Of a stretch of 64,000 nucleotides of DNA, positions 51,427-60,558 are shown piece by piece (position 1 is the first letter of the stretch; every line of letters starts with the position of its first letter). Made by a program: the position numbers and the translations under genes. The notes under the pieces were generated by a model that worked only from the letters and a program-made list of their open reading frames with translations, did no database searches and had not been told where the DNA came from. This stretch comes from Allocatelliglobosispora scoriae (GTDB lineage Bacteria > Actinomycetota > Actinomycetes > Mycobacteriales > Micromonosporaceae): positions 868,001-932,000 of the forward strand of contig NZ_JACHMN010000003.1 of assembly GCF_014204945.1 (NCBI RefSeq), written 5' to 3'.

Positions 51427-53667
51427 ATGTTCACAGCCCCGCGTCGCGCTTCGACGGTGAGCGGTGTGGTGGCCGTCGTCGCGGCGGTGCTCGTCAGCTC
51501 GACGGTGACCCTCGCGGCCTCGGCCGGGCCACCGGACCCGCTGCCGGCGGCCGGCCGATCGGCTGTGCTGCCGCTCGCGGCGACCACCGCCGCGCCCAAG
51601 CCGGGCATCCGGGGCGAGCGGTCCAGCGCGGCGATCGCGGGCAGCTACCTGGTCAAGCTCAAGAAGAGCAAGGAGGACCTCGATTCCCGGGCCCGCCGGC
51701 TCAGCGACACCTATCACGGCGCCCTCGGCCAGGTCTGGAAGCACACCGCGCCGGGCTTCACCATCGCCCTGGCCCGCGCCGACGCGGTGAAGCTGTCGGT
51801 CGACGCCGAGGTCGAGTACGTCCAGCAGGACCAGCGGCTCGCCATCTCGCCGATGCCGGCGGTGGAGGGTCCGGTGGGGCTGACCCAGACACCGGCGCCG
51901 TGGGCGTTGGACCGGATCGACCAGCACGCGCTGCCGCTGGACAACAACTACAGCTTCGACGACTCGGCCGGTCAGGGCGTCAGCGCCTACATCCTCGCCA
52001 GCGGGATCGCCGTCTCGCACCCGGACTTCGGCGGGCGGGCCGTCGGCGGCGGCAACTTCGTCAACGACGGCCGACCGAGCACGAGCGACTGCCACGGTTC
52101 CGGTACGCGATTGGCGGGCATCGTCGGCGGCACCCAGCACGGCGTGGCGAAGAAGGTGGGGATGGTCAGCGTACGCATCTCCGACTGCAGCGCCCTCACC
52201 TCGACCACGGCGGTCGTCAACGGCATCGACTGGGTGATCGGCAACGCCGTGCTGCCGGCCGTGATCGTCTTCCCGCTGCTGGACTACTGCGTCAACCCGC
52301 AGAACGGCCAGCCCGTCCCCTGCGCACCCGATGTCGCCGAGATCATCGTCAACGCGCAGGAGAGCACGTTCCAGGCGGGCATCGCGGTCTTCGGCATGGC
52401 GGGCGACTCCGGCCAGGACACCTGCGCCAACGCGACCGGCGCGGCACCGGACACCGTCTATGTCGGTGCCACCACCAGCACCGATGCGCGGCTCGGCACC
52501 TCCAACTTCGGTCCCTGCGTGACGATGTTCGCCCCCGGCGGCGGCATCACCACCGACGACCCGGCCGGGACGATCACCGTCAGCACCAGCGGCGCCTCGG
52601 CCGCCTACGTCGCCGGTGCCGCCGCGCTCTTCGCCGGGAAGCCGGAGTTCGAGGGCGCCTCACCGGCCGACATCCGCGACGAACTGGTGCAGAACCGGTC
52701 CACCCCCAACGTCGTCACCGGCCTGACCGCCAACACGCCCAACCGGCTGCTCTTCACCGGCCCGCCCGGCTTCTTCACGGTGGGGGAGTCGGCGAGCCTC
52801 GCCCCGCGCTCCGACGGCAGGCTGGAGCTCTTCGGCGTCAACAGGACCGGCTCGATGTTCCACCGCGAGCAGGCCGCGCCGAGCAGCAGCACCTGGTCCA
52901 GCTGGAGCCAGTCGGTGAGCAAGGGCTGGCTCTCCGTCGGCGCCGAACCCAACGGCGACGGGCGGCTGGCACTGCTCGGCGTGACCCCGACCGGCGAGCT
53001 GTGGCTGCGCGAGGAGATGACGGCCAACTCCAACACGTTCTCGATCTGGTCGAAGCTGAGCCCGCCGGCCGGCGCGGTCCCGCTCGGCCGGGTCGTCATG
53101 GCGCACAACCTGAGCAACCGGCTGCAGATCTTCACCACCAACCAGCAGGGCCAGGTGTTCCAACGCGCCCAGCTCGGGCCCGGTTCGCGGCTGTGGTCGG
53201 CCTGGACGCCGCTCACCTTCGCCGGGAAGCTGCGCTCCATCAGCGCGGTCAACTACGCCGACGGCCGGATCGAACTCCTCGGGGTCGACGACGCCGGGCA
53301 GGTCTGGCGGGCCACCCAGCTCACCGCGAACGACAACAACTGGTCGTCGTTCACCAAGATCGGCGGGTTCGGGGTCGCCTCGATCGCCGCCGCCCGCAAC
53401 GCCAACGGCACCCTCGAACTCGTCGCCGTCGACGCCGGTGGCAGCCTCTGGCACCGGACGCAGCCATCGGTCGGCACGTGGGGCAGCACGTGGTCCACGA
53501 TCGTCCCGAAGACCCTGTCGCGGGTCACCGCCGAGACCAACGCCAACGGCCGGATCGGCCTGGTCGGGGTCGACAACCTCGGCAACATCTGGCAGAGCAC
53601 GCAGACCTCGGCGAACGCGGGCACCTACACGTCGTGGGTCCAGCTCGACGGTCAGCTGCGGCCCTGA
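51427..53667 (+). CDS. Secreted S8-like pseudoprotease with tectonin-like tail
   Basis: 746 residues; ATG 51427 with GGAAGAGG upstream. Same architecture as the divergent 711-residue protease: signal peptide, I9 propeptide (GSYLVKLKKSKEDL to YVQQDQ), S8 fold and six-repeat tail (LLGVDDAGQVWRATQ, LVGVDNLGNIWQSTQ). Every catalytic position is replaced: Asp to A191 (YILASGI), His to S225 (HGSGTRLAG), Ser to G389 (TSGASAAY), and oxyanion Asn to D327 (MAGDS). The frame is intact over 2.2 kb and the signal, propeptide and fold-determining Cys/Gly are kept, so it is not decaying randomly. It probably acts as a non-catalytic binder or regulator. Confidence 0.88.
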   Translation: MFTAPRRASTVSGVVAVVAAVLVSSTVTLAASAGPPDPLPAAGRSAVLPLAATTAAPKPGIRGERSSAAIAGSYLVKLKKSKEDLDSRARRLSDTYHGALGQVWKHTAPGFTIALARADAVKLSVDAEVEYVQQDQRLAISPMPAVEGPVGLTQTPAPWALDRIDQHALPLDNNYSFDDSAGQGVSAYILASGIAVSHPDFGGRAVGGGNFVNDGRPSTSDCHGSGTRLAGIVGGTQHGVAKKVGMVSVRISDCSALTSTTAVVNGIDWVIGNAVLPAVIVFPLLDYCVNPQNGQPVPCAPDVAEIIVNAQESTFQAGIAVFGMAGDSGQDTCANATGAAPDTVYVGATTSTDARLGTSNFGPCVTMFAPGGGITTDDPAGTITVSTSGASAAYVAGAAALFAGKPEFEGASPADIRDELVQNRSTPNVVTGLTANTPNRLLFTGPPGFFTVGESASLAPRSDGRLELFGVNRTGSMFHREQAAPSSSTWSSWSQSVSKGWLSVGAEPNGDGRLALLGVTPTGELWLREEMTANSNTFSIWSKLSPPAGAVPLGRVVMAHNLSNRLQIFTTNQQGQVFQRAQLGPGSRLWSAWTPLTFAGKLRSISAVNYADGRIELLGVDDAGQVWRATQLTANDNNWSSFTKIGGFGVASIAAARNANGTLELVAVDAGGSLWHRTQPSVGTWGSTWSTIVPKTLSRVTAETNANGRIGLVGVDNLGNIWQSTQTSANAGTYTSWVQLDGQLRP

Positions 53668-53670
53668 TCA

Positions 53671-53720
53671 AACCCTCGGTGGGTACGCGGACCCGCGCGT
53701 CCGCGTACCCACCGAGGGTT
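53671..53720. terminator. Perfect 22-bp hairpin between convergent genes
   Basis: Arms AACCCTCGGTGGGTACGCGG then AC, six-base loop CCGCGC. It starts three bases after the pseudoprotease stop and ends eight before the opposing stop. On the plus strand TTGGGGGGTTT follows. Confidence 0.85.
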
Positions 53721-53728
53721 GGGGGGTT

Positions 53729-55573
53729 TCACGGCCGGTAGCTGCACCGGGAGCCGGTGTGGACGGTGGCCTGCAGGTGCGCGCCGAGCTCGGGTTCGAA
53801 CTCGGCCACCCGCGCGACCGCCCGCCGGATGGCCTTGCCCACCGCGATCCTGGCCCGTTCCGGATCACCGGTGAAGGCGCGGACCCGGCCGTGCAGGCCG
53901 GTCGCCGCCGCCAGCTCCGCCCGCAGCCACTCGCTCTCGACGACGGCATCGGCGGTGTGCTCGTCGGCGAGTCCGGTGAGCCGACTGCGGTAGTCGGCGA
54001 TGGCGAGCTCGTCCAGCACCGGCTGGGCGGGACCGACCAGCGCACCCAGCCCGGAGGCGAGCCCGGCCGCCAGATCGAGCGCGCTGATCTCCTGCCCGGG
54101 GTTGGCGAGCAGGACCGCGAGGTGCGCCATGCCGACGCTGTTGTCGACCACCGCGGACCGGTCGCCGCGTTCGATCCGCCAGTGGCGGCCGACACGCAGG
54201 CACCGGACCCGGTCGGCGTCGGCGGCCGGTCCGGGCAACCGCATGCCGAGCGCCGCCGCGTCCCGCCGAGCCGTCGCCGTCTCCGCCTCGCCGCGCGGAT
54301 CCCCGAGGGCGGCGAGCGCCTCGCCCAGCCGCAGCCGGGACAGCGTCGCCGCCGGCCAGTGCCCGAGCCGCTGGTTGGCCGCGACCGCCGCGTGCAGGTG
54401 ACCGCAGGCCGTGACCGGGTCGCCGACGGTCAGCGCCGCGACGCCGAGGGCGTGCTCGGTCGAGCCGAAACAGGTCACGGCGAGGCTCGCGATCATCGGC
54501 AGGTGGGCGTAGGGGAGCAGCAGCCGATAGGCACGCGCGGCGGTCTCCCGATCGGCCAGCAGGTTCGCGGCTTCGACCACGCCGTACATCGTCGCCAGCC
54601 AGCTGCTCGACCGGGCCAGCCCGGCGAGCTCGGCGCCGCCGAGCCGGGCCAGTGCCCCGGTGGCCTCGCGGAACTCCCCGGCGCTCGCGGCGGCCACGGC
54701 GAGCGCGGCGAAGAACGAGTTGTCCACCGCGCTCAGCGTCGGCGAATGCGCGAGCTCCCGCAGCGACCCGACCAGCTCGTCCGGGCGCCCCTGGAACCAG
54801 CGCAGCGCGACCAGCTGACCACCGTGCCAGCCGGTGGCGTCGGCGTCCCCGGCCGCGTGCCCGTGGGCCGCGCACTCGGCCGCGAGCGTCTCCGCCTCGG
54901 CGAACCGCCCGGCCCGGGTGTGCAGCATCACCTCCATCGCACGGACGACGTAGCCGACCGCGAGATGATCCCGGTTGCCCGCCGCCGCACGCAGCTCGAC
55001 CAGCCTTCGTTCGGAGTGCGGATCGCCGTCGAGGAACCCGTCCACGGTGCGCCACAGCAGCGCCACCAGCAGGTCGTTCGGCAGCCCGGCCCGAGTGGCT
55101 GTCTCGATCATCTCCTCGGCGAGCGCGGTGCGCAGGGCGGCGTGCTCCGGCCCGAGGACACAGTGGTGGGCCATGCTCAGCGCGGCGGCCAGGGTCGGCG
55201 GATCGGCCAGGTGCCGGGCCTCCTCGACGATGGCGAGCACCTCGTCGCAGCGTCCGGTGCGGTAGTCGGCCTCGCCGGCGAGGCGGGCGCGGACCTGCAT
55301 CGTGAGCACGGGATCCGAGGCGACCAGGGGCAGTGATCGGCGTAGGCGCTCGCAGACCTCGGCCGCTCCGGCGGTCGTGCGGTGCTCGTGGACCCAGAGA
55401 CCGCCGAGCCCCACTGCGGCCCGCGCCATTGACGGGCCGTCGCCGGTGCGTTCGGCCTGCTGGAAGGCTTGATCGAAGAGCAACCGACTGGTACGCAGGT
55501 CGCCCTCGACGTGCAGGGCGCGCGCGGCGTCGTGGAGGAGCACTTCCGTTCCGCTACCGAGCACCGTGATCAT
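53729..55573 (-). CDS. TPR-rich regulator-like protein with C-terminal winged-helix-type domain
   Basis: About 614 residues from ATG 55573; a GTG at 55618 would add 15. No SD supports either. Residues 1-480 are TPR-type helix pairs (RTSRLLFDQAFQQAERTGDG, AVGLGGLWVHEH, RLRLGEALAALGD). The last ~150 residues (VGMAHLAVLLANPGQEISAL, the ERARIAVGKAIRRAVARV helix, then LGAHLQATVHTGSRCSYRP) form a domain that in actinobacteria is attached to TPR/ATPase regulators and resembles a DNA-binding winged helix. The P-loop half found in larger relatives is absent. Regulatory function is inferred. Confidence 0.7.
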   Translation of the reverse strand: MITVLGSGTEVLLHDAARALHVEGDLRTSRLLFDQAFQQAERTGDGPSMARAAVGLGGLWVHEHRTTAGAAEVCERLRRSLPLVASDPVLTMQVRARLAGEADYRTGRCDEVLAIVEEARHLADPPTLAAALSMAHHCVLGPEHAALRTALAEEMIETATRAGLPNDLLVALLWRTVDGFLDGDPHSERRLVELRAAAGNRDHLAVGYVVRAMEVMLHTRAGRFAEAETLAAECAAHGHAAGDADATGWHGGQLVALRWFQGRPDELVGSLRELAHSPTLSAVDNSFFAALAVAAASAGEFREATGALARLGGAELAGLARSSSWLATMYGVVEAANLLADRETAARAYRLLLPYAHLPMIASLAVTCFGSTEHALGVAALTVGDPVTACGHLHAAVAANQRLGHWPAATLSRLRLGEALAALGDPRGEAETATARRDAAALGMRLPGPAADADRVRCLRVGRHWRIERGDRSAVVDNSVGMAHLAVLLANPGQEISALDLAAGLASGLGALVGPAQPVLDELAIADYRSRLTGLADEHTADAVVESEWLRAELAAATGLHGRVRAFTGDPERARIAVGKAIRRAVARVAEFEPELGAHLQATVHTGSRCSYRP

Positions 55574-55618
55574 CCAGACCGCCGGGCTGACGGGGGGCAA
55601 GCAGTCATGACACCACAC

Positions 55619-56029
55619 TGCGGGAAACCTGGTCGCTCATGCACCATCCTGTCGATCACCCGACGCGGACGGCTCCTGACTTGAGTTCTCGGCTGGGTCG
55701 GTCGTCCGCGACTTGGAGATCTTGAATGGTTTCCGTCGCTACAGCGACGGAAACCATTCAAGATCTCGGAGCCCGTTTCACAGCGCTACGAGCACGCATT
55801 GAACAGCGCGTGACCTAGCACTCCGTGGCGTCCGTCGCGTAAGGGCTGGAGTTGCCGCCGGTGCGAAACTCCCGGTAACCCTGGGCAGGTACCGTCGCGC
55901 ACGCCGGATCCTTCCAGAGGGGAACCGTGGGACGGGTTTGCTCTGAAAGGAAACCAGCCCTCGCTGTGCCTGCACGTGTGACGACGGCACCCCATCATCA
56001 CGTCACCCGCTTAGTCGCACACATAGAAA
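55619..56029. other. Region without a supported gene upstream of the tRNA terminator
   Basis: About 410 bases holding the palindrome at 55716-55767. Frames read here (for example from a GTG at 55927 with GAGGGGAACC) end after 18 codons or run into the tRNA genes. Nothing recognisable was found. Confidence 0.55.
55716..55767. repeat. Perfect 25-bp-arm palindrome, TTTCCGTCGC family
   Basis: GAGATCTTGAATGGTTTCCG then TCGCT, two-base centre AC, mirror arm. Third member of the family with 20680-20729 and 34548-34595. It lies upstream of the TPR-rich gene, not at a 3' end of a visible gene on the plus strand. Confidence 0.85.
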
Positions 56030-56060
56030 GGGCTCATGTTCATCGATTGAACATGAGCCC
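56030..56060 (-). terminator. Terminator of the tRNA-Gly-Cys-Val operon
   Basis: Perfect 13-bp stem GGGCTCATGTTCA/TGAACATGAGCCC, five-base loop, followed on the minus strand by TTTCTATG. It starts eight bases past the tRNA-Val 3' end. Confidence 0.85.
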
Positions 56061-56068
56061 TGAGCTGG

Positions 56069-56140
56069 TGGGCGATACTGGGATCGAACCAGTGACCTCT
56101 TCCGTGTCAAGGAAGCGCGCTCCCGCTGCGCCAATCGCCC
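56069..56140 (-). tRNA. tRNA-Val(GAC)
   Basis: Minus strand; acceptor GGGCGAT/ATCGCCC, anticodon loop TTGACAC (GAC), T arm CTGG-TTCGATC-CCAG. Discriminator A, followed by CC. Canonical housekeeping form, last of a three-tRNA operon. Confidence 0.95.
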
Positions 56141-56185
56141 GTGCTATTCGTAACCTTACACAACCCGACAGGTCTCCCTGACGAG

Positions 56186-56256
56186 AGGTGGAGACGGGAT
56201 TTGAACCCGTGTACACGGCTTTGCAGGCCGTTGCCTCGCCTCTCGGCCACTCCACC
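56186..56256 (-). tRNA. tRNA-Cys(GCA)
   Basis: Minus strand; acceptor GGTGGAG/CTCCACC, anticodon loop CTGCAAA (GCA), T arm CGGG-TTCAAAT-CCCG, discriminator U as required for Cys. Middle gene of the operon. Confidence 0.95.
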
Positions 56257-56282
56257 GTGAGTCCTCCCTTGCGGGAGTTCCG

Positions 56283-56354
56283 AGCGGATGACGAGATTCG
56301 AACTCGCGACCCTCACCTTGGCAAGGTGATGCGCTACCACTGCGCCACATCCGC
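56283..56354 (-). tRNA. tRNA-Gly(GCC)
   Basis: Minus strand; acceptor GCGGATG/CATCCGC, anticodon loop TTGCCAA (GCC), T arm GCGAG-TTCGAAT-CTCGT. Discriminator U. First gene of the operon. Confidence 0.95.
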
Positions 56355-56481
56355 ATGCCTGGGGTTTGTCCCGAAAGCCTCACCCCTGACGGATCAGAAC
56401 TTTAGCTGGTCGAGCCCCGCGATGCCAATCGGGTTACGCCCGGGCGCGTCGCCAATCGCCCAGAAGGCACGAAACCCCAGC

Positions 56482-57588
56482 TCACGGCCCCGGCTTCAGC
56501 CCCGAGCAGCGCTGCGCCCCGGCGAGTCGAGCCTTCACCGCGCTCGCGGCGGAGCCGGTGACGAGCTTCGGCTGCCCGGTTGAGCTGATCACCCCGGGTA
56601 GCACGTCGGCCTTCACGACCCGGGTGTGATCCGGACCTCCGCCGGGCACGGCGGAGACGGTCAAGGTCAGCAGCAGGGTGTCTGAGCTGCCGACATACCA
56701 GACGAAGTTGCCGGCGCCGTAGTGCACATAGGTGTTGCCGATCATGCCGCCGGCGAGCGGGACGTGCGCGTGCGTACCCGTGATGATGTTTGCGCCCGCC
56801 GCCGCGAGCGCCTTCGCGAGCGAGGTCATCTCGGCCTTGGGGCAGTTGCTGCTCTCGACGCCCCAGTGCATGAAGACGACGACCACGTCGGCCTGCGCGC
56901 GGGCGTCCTTGACGGCCTGGACGGCACGACCGCGGTCGTGGGACATCGCGACCCCGGACCGGGTGGCGGTCGGCGCCCAGGCCTCGGCGAGGGTGTGGAT
57001 CTGCGACATGGCGAGCACGGCTACCCGCACCCCGCGCACGGTGACGACGTGCGCGGCATAGGCCTCGTCCGCTGTCGCGCCCGCGCCGATCACCGGCACC
57101 CCGGCGCTGCGGGCGGCGGCGAGGCTGTCGGCGAGCCCCACCCGGCCGTAGTCGAGCGCGTGGTTGTTGCCGAGCGAGGCGATGTCGATTCCGGCCGCCG
57201 TGAGCGCCGTGAAGGCACTGGCGGGAGTGCGGAAGTGGAACTCCTTGGGCTCCGGGGTGCCGCGCGTCGTGACAGCGGTCTCGAGGTTGACGACGGCGAC
57301 ATCGGCCGCGCGCAGCGGAGCGGCGAAGGCACCGAAGACGGTCCCGGGGTCGCGCAGCAGCCGCGCGGTGCGCCCGGTGAAGTGCACGTCGCCGCCGAAG
57401 GCGAGGGTGAGCGTCTCGGCCCCGGCCTGGCTCGGCGCCGGGGTGGGTGCGGGCGCCGACAGGCTGGGCGACGGTGCCGCGGACCAGACCGGTTCGGGCA
57501 CGGCGGGCGGGGAGGTCGAGGTGCAGGCGGCGCTGAGCAGCGCGGTGGTCAGGGCGGCGACCGCGAGTCGCGCCCGTCGGCGGGCCAT
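56482..57588 (-). CDS. CapA family lipoprotein, copy 1
   Basis: 368 residues from ATG 57588. Lipobox LSAAC with Cys22, then a Pro/Ser/Ala linker. The CapA metallophosphatase-like fold is complete: FGGDVHFTG, VNLETAVTTRG, LGNNHALDYG, FMHWGVESS, TGTHAHVPL, VHYGAGNF. This is the family of the capsule (poly-gamma-glutamate) protein CapA; Gram-positive members are cell-surface enzymes of uncertain activity. A paralogue lies at 58806. Downstream of the LppX-like gene by 47 bases, probably one transcript. Confidence 0.85.
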   Translation of the reverse strand: MARRRARLAVAALTTALLSAACTSTSPPAVPEPVWSAAPSPSLSAPAPTPAPSQAGAETLTLAFGGDVHFTGRTARLLRDPGTVFGAFAAPLRAADVAVVNLETAVTTRGTPEPKEFHFRTPASAFTALTAAGIDIASLGNNHALDYGRVGLADSLAAARSAGVPVIGAGATADEAYAAHVVTVRGVRVAVLAMSQIHTLAEAWAPTATRSGVAMSHDRGRAVQAVKDARAQADVVVVFMHWGVESSNCPKAEMTSLAKALAAAGANIITGTHAHVPLAGGMIGNTYVHYGAGNFVWYVGSSDTLLLTLTVSAVPGGGPDHTRVVKADVLPGVISSTGQPKLVTGSAASAVKARLAGAQRCSGLKPGP

Positions 57589-57635
57589 CACCCCGGCGAC
57601 GGTACGCCGCAAGCCGCCCCCGCGCAGCCCCGGTC

Positions 57636-58406
57636 TCAGCCCGCGCCGAGCAGTGGGTAGAAGCTCGCCGGTGCCACGATGACATCGGCGTCGGCGGGTT
57701 TCGCCACCGCACCCGCGGTCCCGAACGCGGAGTAGCGCACCTGCACCGGCAGGAAGTCCTCCCCGGCCACGAGCGTGAGCCGCAACTGGACCAGCCGCCC
57801 CTGCGCGTCGAGGCTCGCCTCGAACGGCACCGCCGTGCCACCGTCCTTCAGCGCGCCGAGCTGCTCGGGCCGCAGCGCGATCCCGCTGCCCTTGCCGATC
57901 CTCGTCATGTCGACGGTGCCCCGGAAGCCGTCCCCGTCCCGTTCGGCGGCGGTCACGGCGTGGAGCACCCGGGCCCCGCCCGAGGGATCGTTGCGCAGCG
58001 GATCGAAGCTCATCACCGATCCGACCGGGGTCTTCGCCCGCTCCAGCAGCACCCATCTGTCCCCGACGTCCGGGACGGTCATGCCGTCGAGCTTGTAGTA
58101 CGTCGAGTCGCCGATGAGCCGGATCCGGACCGTGGTGGCCTTGTCGCCGTTCTTCACCACGGTCGCGAGCTGGGCGACCCGGTGCGGCGCGTCCATGAAG
58201 CCCGCGGCGTCGACCTGCGGACCCATGTTGAGGTATGTCTCGAAGCTCGTCGTGGCGATGAAGTCGAGCGAGTGCGCCAGGGCCGCCCGGGCGGCCGGGT
58301 CGTCGACGACGGGGCTCGGCTCGACGATCTCGATCTTCGGAGTGCCGGGGTCCGAGCAGCCGGCCACGGCCAGGGCGAGCATGACGACGAGTGCTCGAAC
58401 ACGCAT
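57636..58406 (-). CDS. LppX/LprG-like lipoprotein
   Basis: 256 residues from ATG 58406 (GGGAGG five to six bases upstream). Lipobox AVAGC with Cys17. The mature part has the half-barrel pattern of LppX_LprAFG proteins: SLDFIATTSFETYLNMGPQV, VRIRLIGDSTYYKLDGM, WVLLERA, GFRGTVDMTRIGKG, VPFEASLDAQGRLVQLRLTL. These proteins carry lipids or lipoglycans to the outer surface in mycobacteria; ligand here unknown. Confidence 0.8.
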   Translation of the reverse strand: MRVRALVVMLALAVAGCSDPGTPKIEIVEPSPVVDDPAARAALAHSLDFIATTSFETYLNMGPQVDAAGFMDAPHRVAQLATVVKNGDKATTVRIRLIGDSTYYKLDGMTVPDVGDRWVLLERAKTPVGSVMSFDPLRNDPSGGARVLHAVTAAERDGDGFRGTVDMTRIGKGSGIALRPEQLGALKDGGTAVPFEASLDAQGRLVQLRLTLVAGEDFLPVQVRYSAFGTAGAVAKPADADVIVAPASFYPLLGAG

Positions 58407-58498
58407 GGCAGCCTCCCGTCGCACATTCCTACTGGCGCGTATCCGTGACACGATAGGGCCCCGCGCTGCGGGGTGACAATGCGAGTCAGGAGACGCGG

Positions 58499-58687
58499 AT
58501 GCGTTGGGTGTGGCTGGTCATCGGTGCGTTGCTCGTGCTCTCGGGTGTCGTCTGGACGCTGCAGGGGCTGGATCTGCTGGGTCAGTCCGGCGGCATGAAC
58601 GGTCAGAAGATGTGGGCGGTCATCGGCCCGATCACCGCGGTGGTCGGCCTCTTCGCCGTCAGCAAGGGCCTGCGCAAGCGCCCCTGA
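58499..58687 (+). CDS. Small two-TM membrane protein
   Basis: 62 residues: one helix at each end (VWLVIGALLVLSGVVWTLQG and MWAVIGPITAVVGLFAVSKG) around the loop DLLGQSGGMNGQK, and a basic tail. The layout and the GLDLLGQSGGMNG loop are common in actinobacterial genomes. Function unknown. CAGGAGACGCGG precedes the ATG. Confidence 0.75.
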   Translation: MRWVWLVIGALLVLSGVVWTLQGLDLLGQSGGMNGQKMWAVIGPITAVVGLFAVSKGLRKRP

Positions 58688-58701
58688 CGAAGAAATAACA
58701 C

Positions 58702-58727
58702 CAACTCTTCAAGAGTTGCGGCGATCT
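58702..58727. repeat. Truncated AACTCTTCAAGAGTT element
   Basis: CAACTCTTCAAGAGTTG followed by CGGCGATCT: the right half and centre of the 28489-28525 family, with the left outer arm lost. Confidence 0.6.
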
Positions 58728-58740
58728 TGGCTGGTCCCCG

Positions 58741-58806
58741 GTCACGTTTTGCAGCACAGCGTGGTCATTTCGCGCGCCGAGGCCACGCTGTGCTGCAAAA
58801 CGTGAC
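58741..58806. terminator. Perfect 24-bp hairpin between convergent genes
   Basis: Arms GTCACGTTTTGCAGCACAGC then GTGG, 18-base loop. The right arm ends exactly at the opposing CapA gene stop. Likely two-way terminator for the two-TM gene and CapA copy 2. Confidence 0.85.
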
Positions 58807-59867
58807 TAGGGGGGCGGGGCCGCGGCGAGCTTGGCGCAGGCGCGCAGGCGGGGTTCGTCGGCGGTGATGCGGGCGGCGGCGGTGCCGCGCGCGACGACGG
58901 GCTGGCCGGTGCGGCGGTTGATCACGGCGGGGATCAGGTCGGCTCCGGTGATCCTCCCGGCCGTCAGGGTCAGCTGCAGGACGCCGGTGTCGTTGCTGGC
59001 CGCATCGTCGCGCCACCAGAGGAAGTTGCCCAGGCCGTAATGGACGTAGGTACGGCCGAGCCACCCGCCGCCGAGCAGGATGTGGCCGTGCGTGCCGACC
59101 ACGGCGTCGGCCCCCGCCCTCGACAGGGCCGTTGCCAGGTCGCGCATCTCCGTGGTGGGGCAGACCTGGCCCTCGGGGGAGGCCCAGTGGACGTAGACGA
59201 CCACCACGTCGGCCACCTTCCGAGCCGCCCGGACCGCCTCGGTGGCCCAGGCGGTGTCACGGGCCATCGCGATCCCCGGCTGTGCCGCAGTCGCACGCCA
59301 GGACCGCCAGAGCTCGGCGACCTGGCTGACGCCGAGCAGGGCTATCCGCGTACCCCCGACGGTTGTGATCTTGGGGGTGAAGGCCGTGGCGGCGTCGCGG
59401 CCGGCACCGACGACGGGGAACCGCGCGCGGTCGGCGAGGGCGAGCGTGTCGGCGAGACCGACCCGGCCGTAGTCGAGGGCGTGGTTGTTGGCGACCGACG
59501 CGATGTCGACCCCGGCGGCCTTCAGCGCCGTGTATGCGCTGGCCGGAGCGCGGAAGTGGAAGGTCTTCGGCTCGGGGACGCCCCTGGTGGTGACGGCGGA
59601 CTCCAGGTTGACCACCGTCAGGTCGGCCGCGGCGAGCACGGTGGCGATCGGGCCGAACGCGCTCTCCGGATCGTCGAGCAGCGGCAGCGTGCGCTCTGTG
59701 AAGTGCACGTCCCCCGCGAAGGCGATCGTCACCGGTCGAATGGTCGCCGAACGGGCGGGCGGAGAGGACGCCGGGACCACCGGCGGGGGCGGGGCGGCGG
59801 GCGGCGGCGGCGCGGTGCAGCCGGTCAGCGTGAGGAGGAGCAGGCCGAGGAGTCGAAGAGCGCGCAC
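58806..59867 (-). CDS. CapA family lipoprotein, copy 2
   Basis: 353 residues from GTG 59867 (an in-frame GTG at 59891 is possible). Lipobox LTGC with Cys17, Pro-rich linker, then the same motifs as copy 1: FAGDVHFTE, VNLESAVTTRG, VANNHALDYG, YVHWASPEG, VGTHGHILLGG, VHYGLGNFLWW. The first metal ligands are the same in both copies, but copy 2 has GHGH where copy 1 has THAH near the last site. Divergent from a TetR gene that may control it. Confidence 0.85.
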   Translation of the reverse strand: MRALRLLGLLLLTLTGCTAPPPPAAPPPPVVPASSPPARSATIRPVTIAFAGDVHFTERTLPLLDDPESAFGPIATVLAAADLTVVNLESAVTTRGVPEPKTFHFRAPASAYTALKAAGVDIASVANNHALDYGRVGLADTLALADRARFPVVGAGRDAATAFTPKITTVGGTRIALLGVSQVAELWRSWRATAAQPGIAMARDTAWATEAVRAARKVADVVVVYVHWASPEGQVCPTTEMRDLATALSRAGADAVVGTHGHILLGGGWLGRTYVHYGLGNFLWWRDDAASNDTGVLQLTLTAGRITGADLIPAVINRRTGQPVVARGTAAARITADEPRLRACAKLAAAPPP

Positions 59868-59912
59868 GCCGGTGCCAACCCCGAGTGCCACGCGTCGGTT
59901 ACGGTGAGGCGC

Positions 59913-60506
59913 GTGACGAGACGAACCGCCGAAGTCCGCCTGGACGCGCTGCTGCGCACCGCCATCGATGTGATCGTGGAGCGCGGGCTGGCCAACACGC
60001 GGACCGCCGACGTGGCCGCGGCCGCCGGGGTGAGCCAGGCACTCGTCTTCTACCACTTCGCCAGCAAGGAGGCGCTGCTCGCGCAGGCCTTCGCCTACGC
60101 CGCCGAGCAGGACCTGGCCCGGCTCGACGCCGTCGTCAAGGCGCCCGCCACACCGCACGAAAAGCTCAAGAAGATCATCAAGTTGTACGCCCCCGTCGGC
60201 CGCTCCAAATCCTGGGCGATCTGGATCGACGGCTGGTCGCAGGCGCTGCGTTCGCCGGAGTTCGAGAAGCTCTCCCGCAAGCTGGACCTGAAGTGGAAGG
60301 AGTCGCTCACCGAGGTCATCTCGGCCGGGGTGAGCGACGCCTCCTTCACCTGCGACGATCCGGCCGGAGCCGCCTGGCGGATCACCGCTCTCATCGACGG
60401 GCTCGCCGTGCAGATGACCGTGCACGCCAAGGTCGCGTCCCGGGCGCAGGCCGCCGAGTGGATCGCGCTGACCGTCGCGCGTGAGGTCGGCCTCGACCGA
60501 CTGTGA
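59913..60506 (+). CDS. TetR family transcriptional regulator
   Basis: 197 residues from GTG 59913. N-terminal HTH (LLRTAIDVIVERGLANTRTA, DVAAAAGVSQALVFYHFASK); the C-terminal part with WIDGWSQAL and the helix RITALIDGLAVQMTVH resembles BetI-type regulators. Divergent from CapA copy 2 with only about 45 bases between, so control of that gene is possible. Inducer unknown. Confidence 0.85.
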   Translation: MTRRTAEVRLDALLRTAIDVIVERGLANTRTADVAAAAGVSQALVFYHFASKEALLAQAFAYAAEQDLARLDAVVKAPATPHEKLKKIIKLYAPVGRSKSWAIWIDGWSQALRSPEFEKLSRKLDLKWKESLTEVISAGVSDASFTCDDPAGAAWRITALIDGLAVQMTVHAKVASRAQAAEWIALTVAREVGLDRL

Positions 60507-60558
60507 TCACCGTGCGGCGTACCGGTGCGCGGCCGTCGTTTCGATAGGGTGTGCGCTC

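Noticed and set aside
55927-56181. 84-codon plus-strand frame reading DTGIEPVTSS
   Set aside because: This peptide is the well-known false translation of the antisense of tRNA genes; it runs through tRNA-Val.
56402-57841. 479-codon frame overlapping CapA copy 1
   Set aside because: Shadow in another frame of the same strand; lacks the lipobox and the metal motifs found in the chosen frame.
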